Assembly (NCBI RefSeq): GCF_029227915.1
Contig: NC_079886.1
Span: 1-64,000, forward strand
Origin: Hydractinia symbiolongicarpus
Taxonomy: Eukaryota > Cnidaria > Hydrozoa > Anthoathecata > Hydractiniidae
DNA length: 64,000 nt
Direction of reading: 5' to 3'
This document shows positions 1 to 13,175 of this stretch, in pieces; position 1 is the first letter of the stretch, and each line of letters begins with the position of its first letter. Below the pieces are notes generated by a model. That model was not told the DNA's origin. It made no database searches and worked only from the letters and a program-made list of their open reading frames with translations. Both the position numbers and the translations under genes were made by a program.

Positions 1-781
1 CGCTTTTAACAGTGAAACGATTGACAGTGGCACTTAATTGAACTGATTTTGGACTTTAACTTTATAAATGCAATAATTGAGACAATTGGACTCCAAGGTA
101 TAACATTATTCTGAACTTGGCATGATTGCTAGAACTCAGAGATTACACTGGGCGCTGTGGTAGCGCTTTATTTACAAATTTAGATGAATAAGTCATTCTT
201 TACTGTGGAAACAATCCTAGCCACTAGCGCGCTTAAGAAATAGAGACAGTTTCAAAAACTATATTTCGTTGACTTTCTAACGGTATCAGTCTGTTTCAGT
301 TACAACGGTTGCGTCACATATTCGTACCAACATGTATTTAGCGATATGTTTCTGATATTACTAGGTTGCATCGCCTTTAACAGTGAAACGATTGACTGTG
401 GGACTTACTTGAACTGATTTTGGACTTTAACTTTATAAATGTGATAATTGAGACAATTGGACTCCATGCAATAACATTCTTCTTAAATTGGCATGATTGA
501 CGGAACTCAGCGATTACACTGGGCGCTGTGGTATCGCTTCATTTAATAATGTAGATCAATAAGTCACTTTTTACTGTGGGTCCAATCCTAGCCGTTATCG
601 CACGCTGAAGAAATTGAGACAGTTCCAAAAACTACATTTCATTGACTTTCTAGCGGTATCAGTCCGTTTCTGTTACAACGGTTGCGTCACATATGCGTAC
701 CAACATGTGTTTAGCGATGTTTTTCTGATATTATTAGGTTGTATCGCTTTTAACAGTGAAAAGATTGACTGTAGGACTTAA

Positions 782-1146
782 TTGAACTGATTTTGGACTT
801 TAACTTTATAAATGTGATAATTGAGACAATTGGATTCCAAGAAATAACAATGTTCTGAATTTGACATGATTGCTAGAATTCAGCGATTACACTGGGCGCT
901 GTGGTAGTGCTTTATTTAAAAATGCACATAAATAAGTCATTTTTCACTGCAGGACCAATCCTAGCCGTTATTGCACGCTGAAGAGAGTTTCAAAAACTAC
1001 ATTTCATTGACTTTCTAACAGTATCACTCCGTTTCAGTTACAACGGTTGCGTCACATATGCGTACCAACATGTATTTTGCGATATTTTTCTAATATTACT
1101 AGGTTGCATCGCCTTTAACAGTGAAACGATTGACTGTGGGACTTAG
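782..1146 (+). repeat. Short monomer variant (365 bp, 8-bp deletion)
   Basis: Where full copies read GAAGAAATTGAGACAGTTTC, this copy reads GAAGAGAGTTTC, about position 981. The loss is explained by deletion between two AGA direct repeats (removing AGAAATTG) plus a C-to-G change. The same short form recurs on both strands, for example near 4260, 7600, 8700, 16135, 25420, 31190, 34530 and 61855. It therefore spread by homogenisation and did not arise anew each time. Short copies explain why higher-order periods fall 8 bp, or multiples of 8 bp, below n x 373. Confidence 0.85.
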
Positions 1147-1519
1147 TTGAACTGATTTTGGACTTTAACTTTATAAAGGTGATAATTGAAACAATTGGAC
1201 TCCATGCAATAACATTCTTCTTAAATTGGCATGATTGACAGAACTCAGCGATTACACTGGGCGCTGTGGTATCGCTTCATTTAATAATGTAGATAAATAA
1301 GTCACTTTTTACTGTGGGTCCAATCTTAGCCGTTATCGCACGCTGAAGAAATTGAGAAAGTTTCAAAAACTACATTTCAATGACTTTCTAACGGTATGAG
1401 TCCGTTTCAATTACAACGGTTGCGTCACATATTCGTACCAACATGTATTTATCGATATTTTTCTGATTTTACTAGGTTGTATCGCTTTTAAAAGTGAAAC
1501 GATTGACAGTGGCACTTAA
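1147..1519 (+). repeat. Representative full-length monomer (373 bp)
   Basis: This copy runs from one TTGAACTG anchor to the base before the next. In order it holds a variable segment (monomer positions ~18-100), a GCGCT-type dyad region (~115-130), an A/T-rich stretch, a CCAAT-containing segment (~174), the 8-bp indel site (~202-209), a strongly conserved core (~211-262, including ACATTTC and GACTTTCTAAC), TTGCGTCACAT (~275) and ACCAACATGTATTTA (~291). The phase was chosen for convenience; a tandem repeat has no natural start. No clear half-monomer dimer is visible: short internal similarities such as AATTGAGACA occur at inconsistent offsets. Confidence 0.9.
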
Positions 1520-3300
1520 TTGAACTGATTTTTGACTTTACCTTTATAAATACAATAATTGAGACAATTGGACTCCAAGGTATAACATTATTCTGAACTT
1601 GGCATGATTGCTAGAACTTAGCGATTTCACTGGGCGCTGTGGTAGCGCTTTATTTACAAATTTAGATAAATAAGTCATTCTTTACTGTTGAAACAATCCT
1701 AGCCGCTAGCGCGCGCTTAACAGATAGAGACAGTTTTAAAAACTACACTTCATTGACTTTCTAACGATGTCTGCCCGTTTGAGTTACAACTGTTGGGTCA
1801 CATTTTTGTACCAACATGTATTTAGCGATATTTTTCTGATATTACTAGGTTGCAACGCTTTTTACAGTAAAACGATTGACTGTGAGAATTAATTGAACTG
1901 ATTTTTGACTGTGACCTTACAAGTGTGATGAGTGAGACAATCGGACTCCCTGATATAACATTCTTCTTAAATTGGCATGATTGCCGGAACTCAGCGCTTA
2001 AGCTGGGCACTGTGGTAGCGCTTCATTTAAAAATGTAGATATATAAGTCATCTTTTACTGTGGGACAAATCCTAGCCGCTTTCGCACGCCGAGAAAATTG
2101 AGACAGTTTCAAAAACTGTATTTCATTGACTTTCTAACGGTATCAGTCCGTTTCAGTTGCAACGGTTGGGTCACATTTACGTACCAACATGTATTTAGCG
2201 GTATTTTTCTGATATTACTAGGTTGCATCGCTTTTAACAGTGAAACGATTGAGTATGGGACTTAATTTTACTGATTTTGGACTGTGACCTGACAAATGTG
2301 ATGAATGGGACAATTGGACTCCAAGAAATAACAATGTTCTGAATTTGACATGATTGCTAGAACTCGGCGATTACACTGGGCGCTGTGGTATCGCTTCATT
2401 TAATAATGTAGATAAATAAGTCACTTTTTACTGTGGGTCCAATCTTAGCCGTTATCGCACGCTGAAGAAATTGAGAAAGTTTCAAAAACTACATTTCAAT
2501 GACTTTCTAACGGTATGAGTCCGTTTCAATTACAACGGTTGCGTCACATATTCGTACCAACATGTATTTATCGATATTTTTCTGATATTACTAGGTTGTA
2601 TCGCTTTTAAAAGTGAAACGATTGACAGTGGCACTTAATTGAACTGATTTTTGACTTTACCTTTATAAATACAATAATTGAGACAATTGGACTCCAAGGT
2701 ATAACATTATTCTGAACTTGGCATGATTGCTAGAACTTAGCGATTTCACTGGGCGCTGTGGTAGCGCTTTATTTACAAATTTAGATAAATAAGTCATTCT
2801 TTACTGTTGAAACAATCCTAGCCGCTAGCGCGCGCTTAACAGATAGAGACAGTTTTAAAAACTACACTTCATTGACTTTCTAACGATGTCTGCCCGTTTG
2901 AGCTACAACAGTTGGGTCACATTTTTGTACCAACATGTATTTAGCGATATTTTTCTGATATTACTAGGTTGCAACGCTTTTTACAGTGAAACGATTGACT
3001 GTGGGAATTAATTGAACTGATTTTGGACTGTGACCTTACAAGTGTGATGAATGAGACAATTGGACTCCATGATATAACATTATTCTTAAATTGGCATGAT
3101 TGCCGGAACTCAGCGATTAAGCTGGGCACTGTGGTAGCGCTTCAATTAAAAACGTAGATATATAAGTCATTTTTTACTGTGGGAAAAAATCCTAGCCGCT
3201 ATCGCACGCCGAGGAAATTGAGACAGTTTCAAAAACTACATTTCATTGACTTTCTAACGGTATCAGTCTGTTTGAGTTACAACAGTTGGGTCACATTTTC
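1235..3300 (+). repeat. Three-monomer higher-order repeat, period 1119 bp
   Basis: Diagnostic variants recur exactly 1119 bp (3 x 373) apart. ATCGCTTCATTTAATAATG is at 1271 and 2390, followed in both copies by the rare GAGAAAGTTTC and GGTATGAGTCC variants and by GATTTTTGACTTTACC. The second copy drifts from the first toward its right end, near 3140-3290. Confidence 0.85.
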
Positions 3301-3303
3301 GTA

Positions 3304-3307
3304 CCAA
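3304..3307. other. Polarity switch forward to reverse, CCAA microhomology
   Basis: The left side is forward monomer sequence ending CGTACCAA. The right side is reverse monomer sequence beginning CCAATTGTCTC. The four bases CCAA belong to both parent sequences (CGTACCAACATG and GTCCAATTGTC), so the join has 4-bp microhomology and no extra bases. The two monomer phases do not correspond, so this is not a simple palindrome centre. Likely origin: template switching or microhomology-mediated end joining (inference). Confidence 0.85.
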
Positions 3308-3439
3308 TTGTCTCAATTATCACATTTATAAAGGTAAAGTCAAAAATCAGTTCAATTAAGTGCCACTGTCAATCGTTTCACTTTTAAAAGCGATACAACC
3401 TAGTAATATCAGAAAAATATCGCTAAATACATGTTGGTA

Positions 3440-5745
3440 AGCATATGTGACGCAACCGTTGTAACAGAAACGGACTGATACAGTTAGAAAGTCAATGAAA
3501 TGTAGTTTTTAAAACTATCTCAATTTCTTCAGCGTGCGATAACGGCTAGGATTGGACCCACAGTAAAAAGTGACTTATTTATCTACATTATTAAATGAAG
3601 CGATACCACAGAGCCCAGTGTAATCGCTGAGTTCTGTCAATCATGCCAATTTAAGAAGAATGTTATTGCATGGAGTCCAATTGTCTCATTCATCACACTT
3701 GTAAGGTCACAGTCCAAAATCAGTTCAATTAAGTCTTACAGTCAATCGTTTCACTGTTAAAAGCGATGCAACCTAGTAATATCACAAAAATATCGCTAAA
3801 TACATGTTGGTACGAATATGTGACGCAACCGTTGCAACTGAAACGGACTGATACTGTTAGAAAGTCAATGAAATGTAGTTTTTGAAACTGTCTCAATTTC
3901 CTCGGCGTGCGAAAGCGACTAGGATTTGTCCCACAGTATAAAATGACTTATATATCTACATTTTTAATTGAAGCGCTACCACAGTGCCCAGCTTAATCGC
4001 TGAGTTCCGGCAATCATGCCAATTTAAGAAGAATGTTATATCATGGAGTCCAATTGTCTCAATCATCACACTTGTAAGGTCACAGTCCAAAATCAGTTCA
4101 ATTAAGTGCCACAGTCAATCGTTTCACTTTTAAAAGCGATACAACCTAGTAATATCAGAAAAATATCGATAAATACATGTTGGTACGCATATGTGACGCA
4201 ACCGTTGTAACTGAAACGGACTGATACTGTTAGAAAGTCAATGAAATGTAGTTTTTGAAACTCTCTTCAGCGTGCAATAACGGCTAGGATTGGTCCTACA
4301 GTAAAAAATGTCTTATTTATGTGCATTTTTAAATGAAGCACTACCACAGTGCCCAGTGTAATCGCTGAGTTCTAGCAATCATGTCAAATTCAGAACATTG
4401 TTATTTCTTGGAGTCCAATTGTCTCAATTATCACATTTATAAAGTTAAAGTCCAAAATCAGTTCAAGTAAGTCCTACAGTCAATCGTTTCACTGTTAAAA
4501 GCGATGCAACCTAGTAATATCAGAAAAATATCGCTAAATACATGTTGGTACGAATATGTGACACAACCGTTGTAACTGAAGCGGACTGATACCGTTAGAA
4601 AGTCAACGAAATGTAGTTATTGAAACTGTCTCTATCTCTACAGCGTGCGCTAACGGCTAGGATTGGTTCTACAGTAAAAAATGACTTATTTATGTGCATT
4701 TTTAAATGAAGCGCTACCACAGCGCCCAGTGTAATTGCTGAGTTCTAGCAATCATGTCAAATTCAGAACATTGTTATTTCTTGGAGTCCAATTGTCTCAA
4801 TTATCACATTTATAAAGTTAAAGTCCAAAATCAGTTCAATTAAGTCCTACAGTCAATCGTTTCACTGTTAAAAGCGATACAACCTAATGATATCAGAAAA
4901 ACATCGCTAAACACATGTTGGTACGCATATGTGACGCAACCGTTGTAACAGAAACGGACTGATACAGTTAGAAAGTCAATGAAATGTAGTTTTTAAAACT
5001 ATCTCAATTTCTTCAGCGTGCGATAACGGCTAGGATTGGACCCACAGTAAAAAGTGACTTATTTATCTACATTATTAAATAAAGCGATACCACAGCGCCC
5101 AGTGTAATCGCTGAGTTCCGTCAATCATGCCAATTTAAGAAGAATGTTATTGCATGGAGTCCAATTGTCTCATTCATCACACTTGTAAGGTCACAGTCCA
5201 AAATCAGTTCAATTAAGTCCCACAGTCAATCGTTTCACTGTTAAAAGCGATGCAACCTAGTAATATCACAAAAATATCGCTAAATACATGTTGGTACGAA
5301 TATGTGACGCAACCGTTGCAACTGAAACGGACTGATACTGTTAGAAAGTCAATGAAATGTTGTTTTTGAAACTGTCTCAATTTCCTCGGCGTGCGAAAGC
5401 GACTAGGATTTGTCCCACAGTATAAAATGATTTATATATCTACATTTTTAATTGAAGCGCTATCACAGTGCCCAGCTTAATCGCTGAGTTCCGGCAATCA
5501 TGCCAACTTAAGAAGAATGTTATATCATGGAGTCCAATTGTCTCAATCATCACACTTGTAAGGTCACAGTCCAAAATCAGTTCAATTAAGTGCCACAGTC
5601 AATCGTTTCACTTTTAAAAGCGATACAACCTAGTAATATCAGAAAAATATCGATAAATACATGTTGGTACGCATATGTGACGCAACCGTTGTAACTGAAA
5701 CGGACTGATACTGTTAGAAAGTCAATGAAATGTAGTTTTTGAAAC
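3440..5745 (-). repeat. Four-monomer higher-order repeat, period 1484 bp
   Basis: GATACAGTTA with TTTTAAAACTATC occurs at 3477 and again at 4961, 1484 bp later (three 373-bp and one 365-bp monomers). The following AAGTC(T/C)(T/C)ACAG, ATCACAAAAATATCG, GCGAAAGCGACTAGG and ATCGATAAATACATG markers keep the same spacing. Copies diverge after about 4265 and 5745, where copy two switches to a different short-monomer type. The same monomer set recurs at 29.4-30.1 kb and 50.4-51.2 kb. Confidence 0.8.
4164..4200 (-). repeat. Uninverted counterpart of the palindrome breakpoint
   Basis: TATCGATAAATA at 4164-4175 continues normally into CATGTTGGTACGCATATGTG and then ACGCAACCG. At 30146 and 51179 the same monomer variant is interrupted and turns into inverted sequence. 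This copy, and similar ones near 5665, 26440 and 28665, show the intact configuration from which the palindromes can be derived. Confidence 0.75.
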
Positions 5746-8700
5746 TCCCTTCAGCGTGCGCTAACGGCTAGGATTGGTTCTACAGTAAAAAATGACTTAT
5801 TTATGTGCATTTTTAAATGAAGCACTACCACAGCGCCCAGTGTAATCGCTGAGTTCTAGCAATCATGTCAAATTCAGAACATTGTTATTTCTTGGAGTCC
5901 AATTGTCTCAATTATCACATTTATAAAGTTAAAGTCCAAAATCAGTTCAATTAAGTCCTACAGTCAATCTTTTCACTGTTAAAAGCGATACAACCTAATA
6001 ATATCAGAAAAACATCGCTAAACACATGTTGGTACGCATATGTGACGCAACCGTTGTAACTGAAACGGACTGATACCGTTAGAAAGTCAATGAAATGTAG
6101 TTTTCGAAAATGTCTCAACTTCTTCGGCGTGCGATAGCGGCTTGGAGTGGTTCCACAGTAAAAAATGACTTATATATCTACATTTTTAAATAAAGCGCTA
6201 CCACAGCGCCTAGTTTAACCGCTGAGTTCCGGCAATCATGCCAATTTAAGAAGAATGTTATTTCATGGAGTCCAATTGTCTCATTCATCGCATTTGTAAG
6301 GTCACAGTCCAAAATCAGTTCCAGTAAGTCCCACAGTCAATCGTTTCACTGTTAAAAGCGACGCAACCTAGTAATTACAGAAAAATATCGCTAAATACAT
6401 GTTGGTACGAATATCTGACGCAACCGTTGTAACTGAAGCGGACTGATACCGTTAGAAAGTCAACGAAATGTAGTTTTTGAAACTGTCTTTATTTCTTAAG
6501 CGCGCTAGTGGCTAGGATTTTTTCCACAGTAAAGAATGACTTATTTACCTAAATTTGTAAATGAAGCGCTACCACAGCGACCAGTGTAATCGCTGAGTTC
6601 TAGCAATCATGCCAAGTTCAGAATAATGTTATACCTTGGAGTCCAATTGTCTCACTTATTGCAATTATAAAGTTAAAGTCCAAAATCAGTTCAATTAAGT
6701 GCCACTGTCAATCGTTTCACTTTTAAAAGCGATAGAACCTAGTAATATCAGAAAAATATCGCTAAACACATGTTAGTACGAATATGTGACGCAACCGTTG
6801 TAACAGAAACGGACTGATACCGTTAGAAAGTCAATAAAATGTAGTTTTTGAAACTGTCTCAATTTCTTCAGCGTGCGAAAACGGCTAAGATTTGTCCCAC
6901 AGTAAAAAATGACTTATATATCTACATTTTTAAATGAAGCGCTACCACAGCGCCCAGTGTAATCGCTGAGTTCCGTCAATCATGCCAATTTAAGAAGACT
7001 TTTATTGCATGGAGTCCAAATGTTTCAATTATCACATTTATAAAGTTAAAGTTCAAAATCAGTTCAAGTAAGTCCCACAGTCAATCGTTTCACTGTAAAA
7101 AGCGTTGCAACCTAGTAATATCAGAAAAATATCGATAAATACATGTTGGTACGAAAATGTGATGCAACCGTTGTAACTGAAACAGACTCATACCGTTAGA
7201 AAGTCACTGAAATGTAGTTTTTGAAACTGTCTCAATTTCCGCAGCGTGCGATAACGGCTAAGTTTGGACCTACAGTAAAAAGTGACTTATTTATCTACAT
7301 TATTAAATGAAGCGATACCACAGCGCCCAGTGTAATCGCTGAGTTCCGTCAATCATGCCAATTTAAGAAGAATGTTATTGCATCGAGTCCAATTATTTCA
7401 ATTATCACCTTTATAAAGGTAAAGTCCAAAATCAGTTCAATTAAGCCCCACAGTCAATCGTTTCACTGTTAAAAGCGATACAACCTAGTAATATCAGAAA
7501 AATATCGCTAAATACATGTTGGTACGAATATGTGACGCAACCGTTGTAACTGAAACGGACTGATACTGTTAGAAAGTCAATGAAATGTAGTTTTTGAAAC
7601 TCTCTTCAGCGTGCGATAACGGCTAGGATTGGACCCACAAGAAAAACTGACTTATTTATCTACATTATTAAATGAAGCGATACCATAGCGCCCAGTGTAA
7701 TCGCTGAGTTCCGTCAATCATGCCAATTTAAGAAGAATGTGATTGCATGGAGTCCAATTCTCTCAATTATCACATTTATAAAGTTAAAATCCAAAATCAG
7801 TTCAAGTAAGTCCCACAGTCAATCGTTTCACTGTTAAAGGCGATGCAACCTAGTAATATCAGAAAAATATCGCTAAATACATGTTGGTACGAATATGTGA
7901 CGCAACCGTTGTAACTGAAACGGACTGATACTGTTAGAAACTCAATGAAATGTAGTTTTTGAAACTCTCTTCAGCGTGCGATAACGGCTAGGATTGTTCC
8001 CACAGTAAAAAATGACTTATTATTTTAAATTTTTAATTAAAGCGCTACCACAGCGCCCAGTGTAATCGCTGAGTTCCGTCAATCATGCCAGTTTAAGAAG
8101 AATGTGATTGCATGGAGTCCAATTGTCTCAATTATCACATTTATAAAGTTAAAGTCCAAAATCAGTTCAAGTAAGTCCTACAGTCAATCTTTTCACTGTT
8201 AAAAGCGATACAACCTAATAATATCAGAAAAACATCGCTAAACACATGTTGGTACGCATATGTGACGCAACCGTTGCAACAGAAACGGACTGATACCGCT
8301 AGAAAGTCAATGAAATGTAGTTTTTGAAACTGTCTCAATTTCTTCAGCGTGCGATAACGGCTAGGATTGGACCCACAGTAAAAAGTGACTTATTAATCTA
8401 CATTATTAAATAAAGCGATACCACAGCGCCCAGTGTAATCGCTGAGTTCCCTCAATCATGCCAATTTAAGAAGAATTTTATTGCATGGAGTCCAATTGTC
8501 TCAATTATCACATTTATCAAGTTAAAATCCAAAATCAGTTCAAGTAAGTCCCACAGTCTATCGTTTCACTGTCAAAGGCGATGCAACCTAGTAATATCAG
8601 AAAAATATCGCTAAATACATGTTGGTACGAATATGTGACGCAACCGTTGTAACTGAAACGGACTGATACTGTTAGAAAGTCAATGAAATGTAGTTTTTGA

Positions 8701-8832
8701 AACTCTCTTCAGCGTGCGATAACGGCTAGGATTGTTCCCACAGTAAAAAATGACTTATTATTTTAAATTTTTAATTAAAGTGCTACCACAGCGCCTAGTG
8801 TAATCGCTGAGTTCCGTCAATCATGCCAATTT

Positions 8833-10324
8833 AAGAAGAATGTGATTGCATGGAGTCCAATTGTCTCAATTATCACATTTATAAAGTTAAAGTCCAAAAT
8901 CAGTTCAAGTAAGTCCCACAGTCAATCGTTTCACACTTAAAAGCGATGCAACCTAGTAATATCAGAAAAATAATGCTAAATACATGTTGGTACGAATATG
9001 TTACGCAACCGTTGTAACTGAAACGGACTGATACCGCTAGAAAGTCAATGAAATGTAGTTTTCAAAAATGTCTTAACTTCTTTGGCGTGCGATAGCGGCT
9101 TGGATTGGTCCCACAGTAAAAAATGACTTATATATCTACATTTTTAAATGAAGCGCTACCACAGCGCCTAGTTTAACCGCTGAGATCCGGCAATCATGCC
9201 AATTTAAGAAGAATGTTATTTCATGGAGTCCAATTGTCTCATTCATCACATTTGTAAGGTCACAGTCCAAAATCAGTTCAAGTAAGTCCCACAGTCAATC
9301 GTTTCACTGTTAAAAGCGATGCAACCTAGTAATATCAGAAAAATATCGCTAAACACATGTTAGTACGAATATGTGACGCAACCGTTGTAACAGAAACGGA
9401 CTGATACCGTTAGAAAGTCAATGAAATGTAGTTTTTGAAACTGTCTCAATTTCTTCAGCGTGCGAAAACGGCTAAGATTTGTCCCACAGTAAAAAATGAC
9501 TTATATATCTACATTTTTAAATGAAGCGCTACCACAGCGCCCAGTGTAATCGCTGAGTTCCGTCAATCATGCCAATTTAAGAAGAATGTGATTGCATGGA
9601 GTCCAATTGTCTCAATTATCACATTTATAAAGTTAAAGTCCAAAATCAGTTCAAGTAAGTCCCACAGTCAATCGTTTCACAGTTAAAAGCGATGCAACCT
9701 AGTAATATCAGAAAAATAATGCTAAATACATGTTGGTACGAATATGTTACGCAACCGTTGTAACTGAAACGGACTGATACCGCTAGAAAGTCAATGAAAT
9801 GTAGTTTTCAAAAATGTCTCAACTTCTTTGGCGTGCGATAGCGGCTTGGATTGGTCCCACAATAAAAAATGACTTATATATCTACATTTTTAAATGAAGC
9901 GCTACCACAGCGCCTAGTTTAACCGCTGAGATCCGGCAATCATGCCAATTTAAGAAGAATGTTATTTCATGGAGTCCAATTGTCTCATTCATCACATTTG
10001 TAAGGTCACAGTCCAAAATCAGTTCAAGTAAGTCCCACAGTCAATCGTTTCACTGTTAAAAGCGATGCAACCTAGTAATATCAGAAAAATATCGCTAAAC
10101 ACATGTTAGTACGAATATGTGACGCAACCGTTGTAACAGAAACGGACTGATACCGTTAGAAAGTCAATGAAATGTAGTTTTTGAAACTGTCTCAATTTCT
10201 TCAGCGTGCGTAAACGGCTAAGATTTGTCCCACAGTAAAAAATGACTTATATATCTACATTTTTAAATGAAGCGCTACCACAGCGCCCAGTGTAATCGCT
10301 GAGTTCCGTCAATCATGCCAATTT
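8833..10324 (-). repeat. Two-monomer higher-order repeat, period 746 bp
   Basis: AAGAAGAATGTGATTGC is at 8833 and 9579; GCCTAGTTTAACCGC is at 9166 and 9912; the rare ATGTTAGTACG variant near 9360 recurs near 10106. All are 746 bp (2 x 373) apart. Copies differ by few substitutions, for example CACACTTAAAAGC against CACAGTTAAAAGC. The next boundary, near 10325, switches to the AAGAAGACTTTTATTGC monomer type. Confidence 0.82.
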
Positions 10325-12600
10325 AAGAAGACTTTTATTGCATGGAGTCCAAATGTCTCAATTATCACATTTATAAAGTGAAAGTCCAAAATCAGTTCAA
10401 GTAAGTCCCACAGTCAATCGTTTCACTGTAAAAAGCGTTGCAACCTAGTAATATCAGAAAATATCGATAAATACATGTTGGTACGAAAATTTGACGCAAC
10501 CGTTGTAACTGAAACAGACTCATACCGTTAGAAAGTCACTGAAATGTAGTTTTTGAAACTGTCTGAATTTCCGCAGCGTGCGATAACGGCTAAGTTTGGA
10601 CCCACAGTAAAAAGTGACTTATTTATCTACATTATTAAATGAAGCAATACCACAGCGCCCAGTGTAATCGCTGAGTTCCGTCAATCATGCCAATTTAAGA
10701 AGAATGTTATTGCATGGAGTCCAATTGTCTCAATTATCACATTTATAAAGTTAAAGTCCAAAATCAGTTCAAGTAAGTCCTACAGTCAATCTTTTCACTG
10801 TTAAAAGCGATACAACCTAATAATATCAGAAAAACATCGCTAAACACATGTTGGTACGCATATGTGACGCAACCGTTGTAACAGAAACGGACTGATACCG
10901 CTAGAAAGTCAATGAAATGTAGTTTTTGAAACTGTCTCAATTTCTTCAGCGTGCGATAACGGCTAGGATTGGACCCACAGTAAAAAGTGACTTATTTATC
11001 TACATTATTAAATAAAGCGATACCACAGCGCCCAGTGTAATCGCTGAGTTCCCTCAATCATGCCAATTTAAGAAGAATTTTATTGCATGGAGTCCAATTG
11101 TCTCAATTATCACATTTATCAAGTTAAAATCCAAAATCAGTTCAAGTAAGTCCCACAGTCAATCGTTTCACTGTCAAAGGCGATGCAACCTAGTAATATC
11201 AGAAAAATATCGCTAAATACATGTTGGTACGAATGTGTGACGCAACCGTTGTAACTGAAACGGACTGATACTGTTAGAAAGTCAATGAAATGTAGTTTTT
11301 GAAACTCTCTTCAGCGTGCGATAACGGCTAGGATTGTTCCCACAGTAAAAAATGACTTATTATTTTAAATTTTTAATTAAAGCGCTACCACAGCGCCCAG
11401 TGTAATCGCTGAGTTCCGTAAATCATGCCAATTTAAGAAGAATGTGATTGCATGGAGTCCAATTGTCTCAATTATCACATTTATAAAGTTAAAGTCCAAA
11501 ATCAGTTCAAGTAAGTCCCACAGTCAATCGTTTCACAGTTAAAAGCGATGCAACCTAGTAATATCAGAAAAATAATGCTAAATACATGTTGGTACGAATA
11601 TGTTACGCAACCGTTGTAACTGAAACGGACTGATACCGCTAGAAAGTCAATGAAATGTAGTTTTCAAAAATGTCTCCACTTCTTTGGCGTGCGATAGCGG
11701 CTTGGATTGGTCCCACAGTAAAAAATGACTTATATATCTACATTTTTAAATGAAGCGCTACCACAGCGCCTAGTTTAACCGCTGAGATCCGGCAATCATG
11801 CCAATTTAAGAAGAATGTTATTTCATGGAGTCCAATTGTCTCATTCATCACATTTGTAAGGTCACAGTCCAAAATCAGTTCAAGTAAGTCCCACAGTCAA
11901 TCGTTTCACTGTTAAAAGCGATGCAACCTAGTAATATCAGAAAAATATCGCTAAACACATGTTAGTACGAATATGTGACGCAACCGTTGTAACAGAAACG
12001 GACTGATACCGTTAGAAAGTCAATGAAATGTAGTTTTTGAAACTGTCTCAATTTCTTCAGCGTGCGAAAACGGCTAAGATTTGTCCCACAGTAAAAAATG
12101 ACTTATATATCTACATTTTTAAATGAAGCGCTACCACAGCGCCCAGTGTAATCGCTGAGTTCCGTCAATCATGCGAATTTAAGAAGACTTTTATTGCATG
12201 GAGTCCAAATGTCTCAATTATCACATTTATAAAGTTAAAGTCCAAAATCAGTTCAAGTAAGTCCCACAGTCAATCGTTTCACTGTAAAAAGCGTTGCAAC
12301 CTAGTAATATCAGAAAAATATCGATAAATACATGTTGGTACGAAAATGTGACGCAACCGTTGTAACTGAAACAGACTCATACCGTTAGAAAGTCACTGAA
12401 ATGTAGTTTTTGAAACTGTCTGAATTTCCGCAGCGTGCGATAACGGCTAAGTTTGGACCCACAGTAAAAAGTGACTTATTTATCTACATTATTAAATGAA
12501 GCGATACCACAGCGCCCAGTGTAATCGCTGAGTTCCGTCAATCATGCCAATTTAAGAAGAATGTTATTGCATGGAGTCCAATTGTTTCAATTATCACCTT
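9560..12600 (-). repeat. Five-monomer higher-order repeat, period ~1856 bp
   Basis: GCCTAGTTTAACCGC is at 9912 and 11768, and ACTTTTATTGC at 10331 and 12187, both 1856 bp apart. CCGCAGCGTGCG is at 10571 and 12428, 1857 bp apart, because one A is missing in copy one near 10460. The length fits five monomers with one short copy. A further related marker occurs 2230 bp downstream (13998), so the region changes from a 5-mer to a 6-mer spacing. Confidence 0.78.
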
Positions 12601-13157
12601 TATAAAGGTAAAGTCCAAAATCAGTTCAATTAAGCCCCACAGTCAATCGTTTCACTGTTATAAGCGATACAACCTAGTAATATCAGAAAAATATCACTAA
12701 ACACATGTTGGTACAAATATGTGACGCAACTGTTGTAACAGAAACGTACTGATACCGTTAGAAAGTCAATGAAATGTAGTTTTTGAAACTGTCTCAATTT
12801 CTTCAGCGTGCGATAACGGCTAGGATTGGACCCACAAGAAAAAGTGACTTATTTATCTACATTATTAAATAAAGCGATACCATAGCGCCCAGTGTAATCG
12901 CTGAGTTCCGTCAATCATGCCAATTTAAAAGGAATGTTATTGCATGGAGTCCAATTTTCTCAATTCTCACATTTATAAAGTTAAAGTCCAAAATCAGTTC
13001 AAGTAAGTCCCACAGTCAATCGTTTCACTGTTAAAGGCGATGCAACGTAGTAATATCAGAAAAATATCGCTAAATACATGTTGGTACGAATATGTGACGC
13101 AACCGTTGTAACTGAAACGGACTGATACCGCTAGAAAGTCAATGAAATGTAGTTTTT

Positions 13158-13175
13158 GAAACTGTCTTCAGCGTG
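13158..13175 (-). repeat. Deletion monomer lacking the usual C-to-G change
   Basis: Most short monomers read GAAACTCTCTTCAGCG in reverse. This one reads GAAACTGTCTTCAGCG, exactly what a simple 8-bp deletion between AGA repeats would leave. It could be the ancestral deletion allele, a back mutation, or a conversion product with a full-length neighbour. Confidence 0.7.

Larger units (their letters stand above)
1..3307 (+). repeat. Polarity block A, forward monomers
   Basis: About nine monomers in the orientation used here as forward (TTGAACTG, then ATTGAGACAATTGG, then GTCACAT, then ACATGTATTTA). The block is cut at the left window edge. Its second half is a three-monomer higher-order repeat. 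It ends mid-monomer after CGTACCAA, where polarity flips. There is no coding content; the two open frames on the minus strand at 1822-2010 and 2941-3129 are the same monomer frame seen one higher-order period apart. Confidence 0.93.

Noticed and set aside
1147-1519. CCAAT and TTATAAAT elements as a promoter within the monomer
   Set aside because: Both strings occur in AT-rich DNA by chance, and the TTATAAAT form is replaced by TTACAAAT in many monomers. Nothing else supports a start site.
1147-1519. Monomer as an ancient dimer of two ~186-bp halves
   Set aside because: Short internal similarities (AATTGAGACA at monomer positions ~39 and ~204; ACTGTGGGAC at ~165 and ~360) have inconsistent offsets and do not extend.
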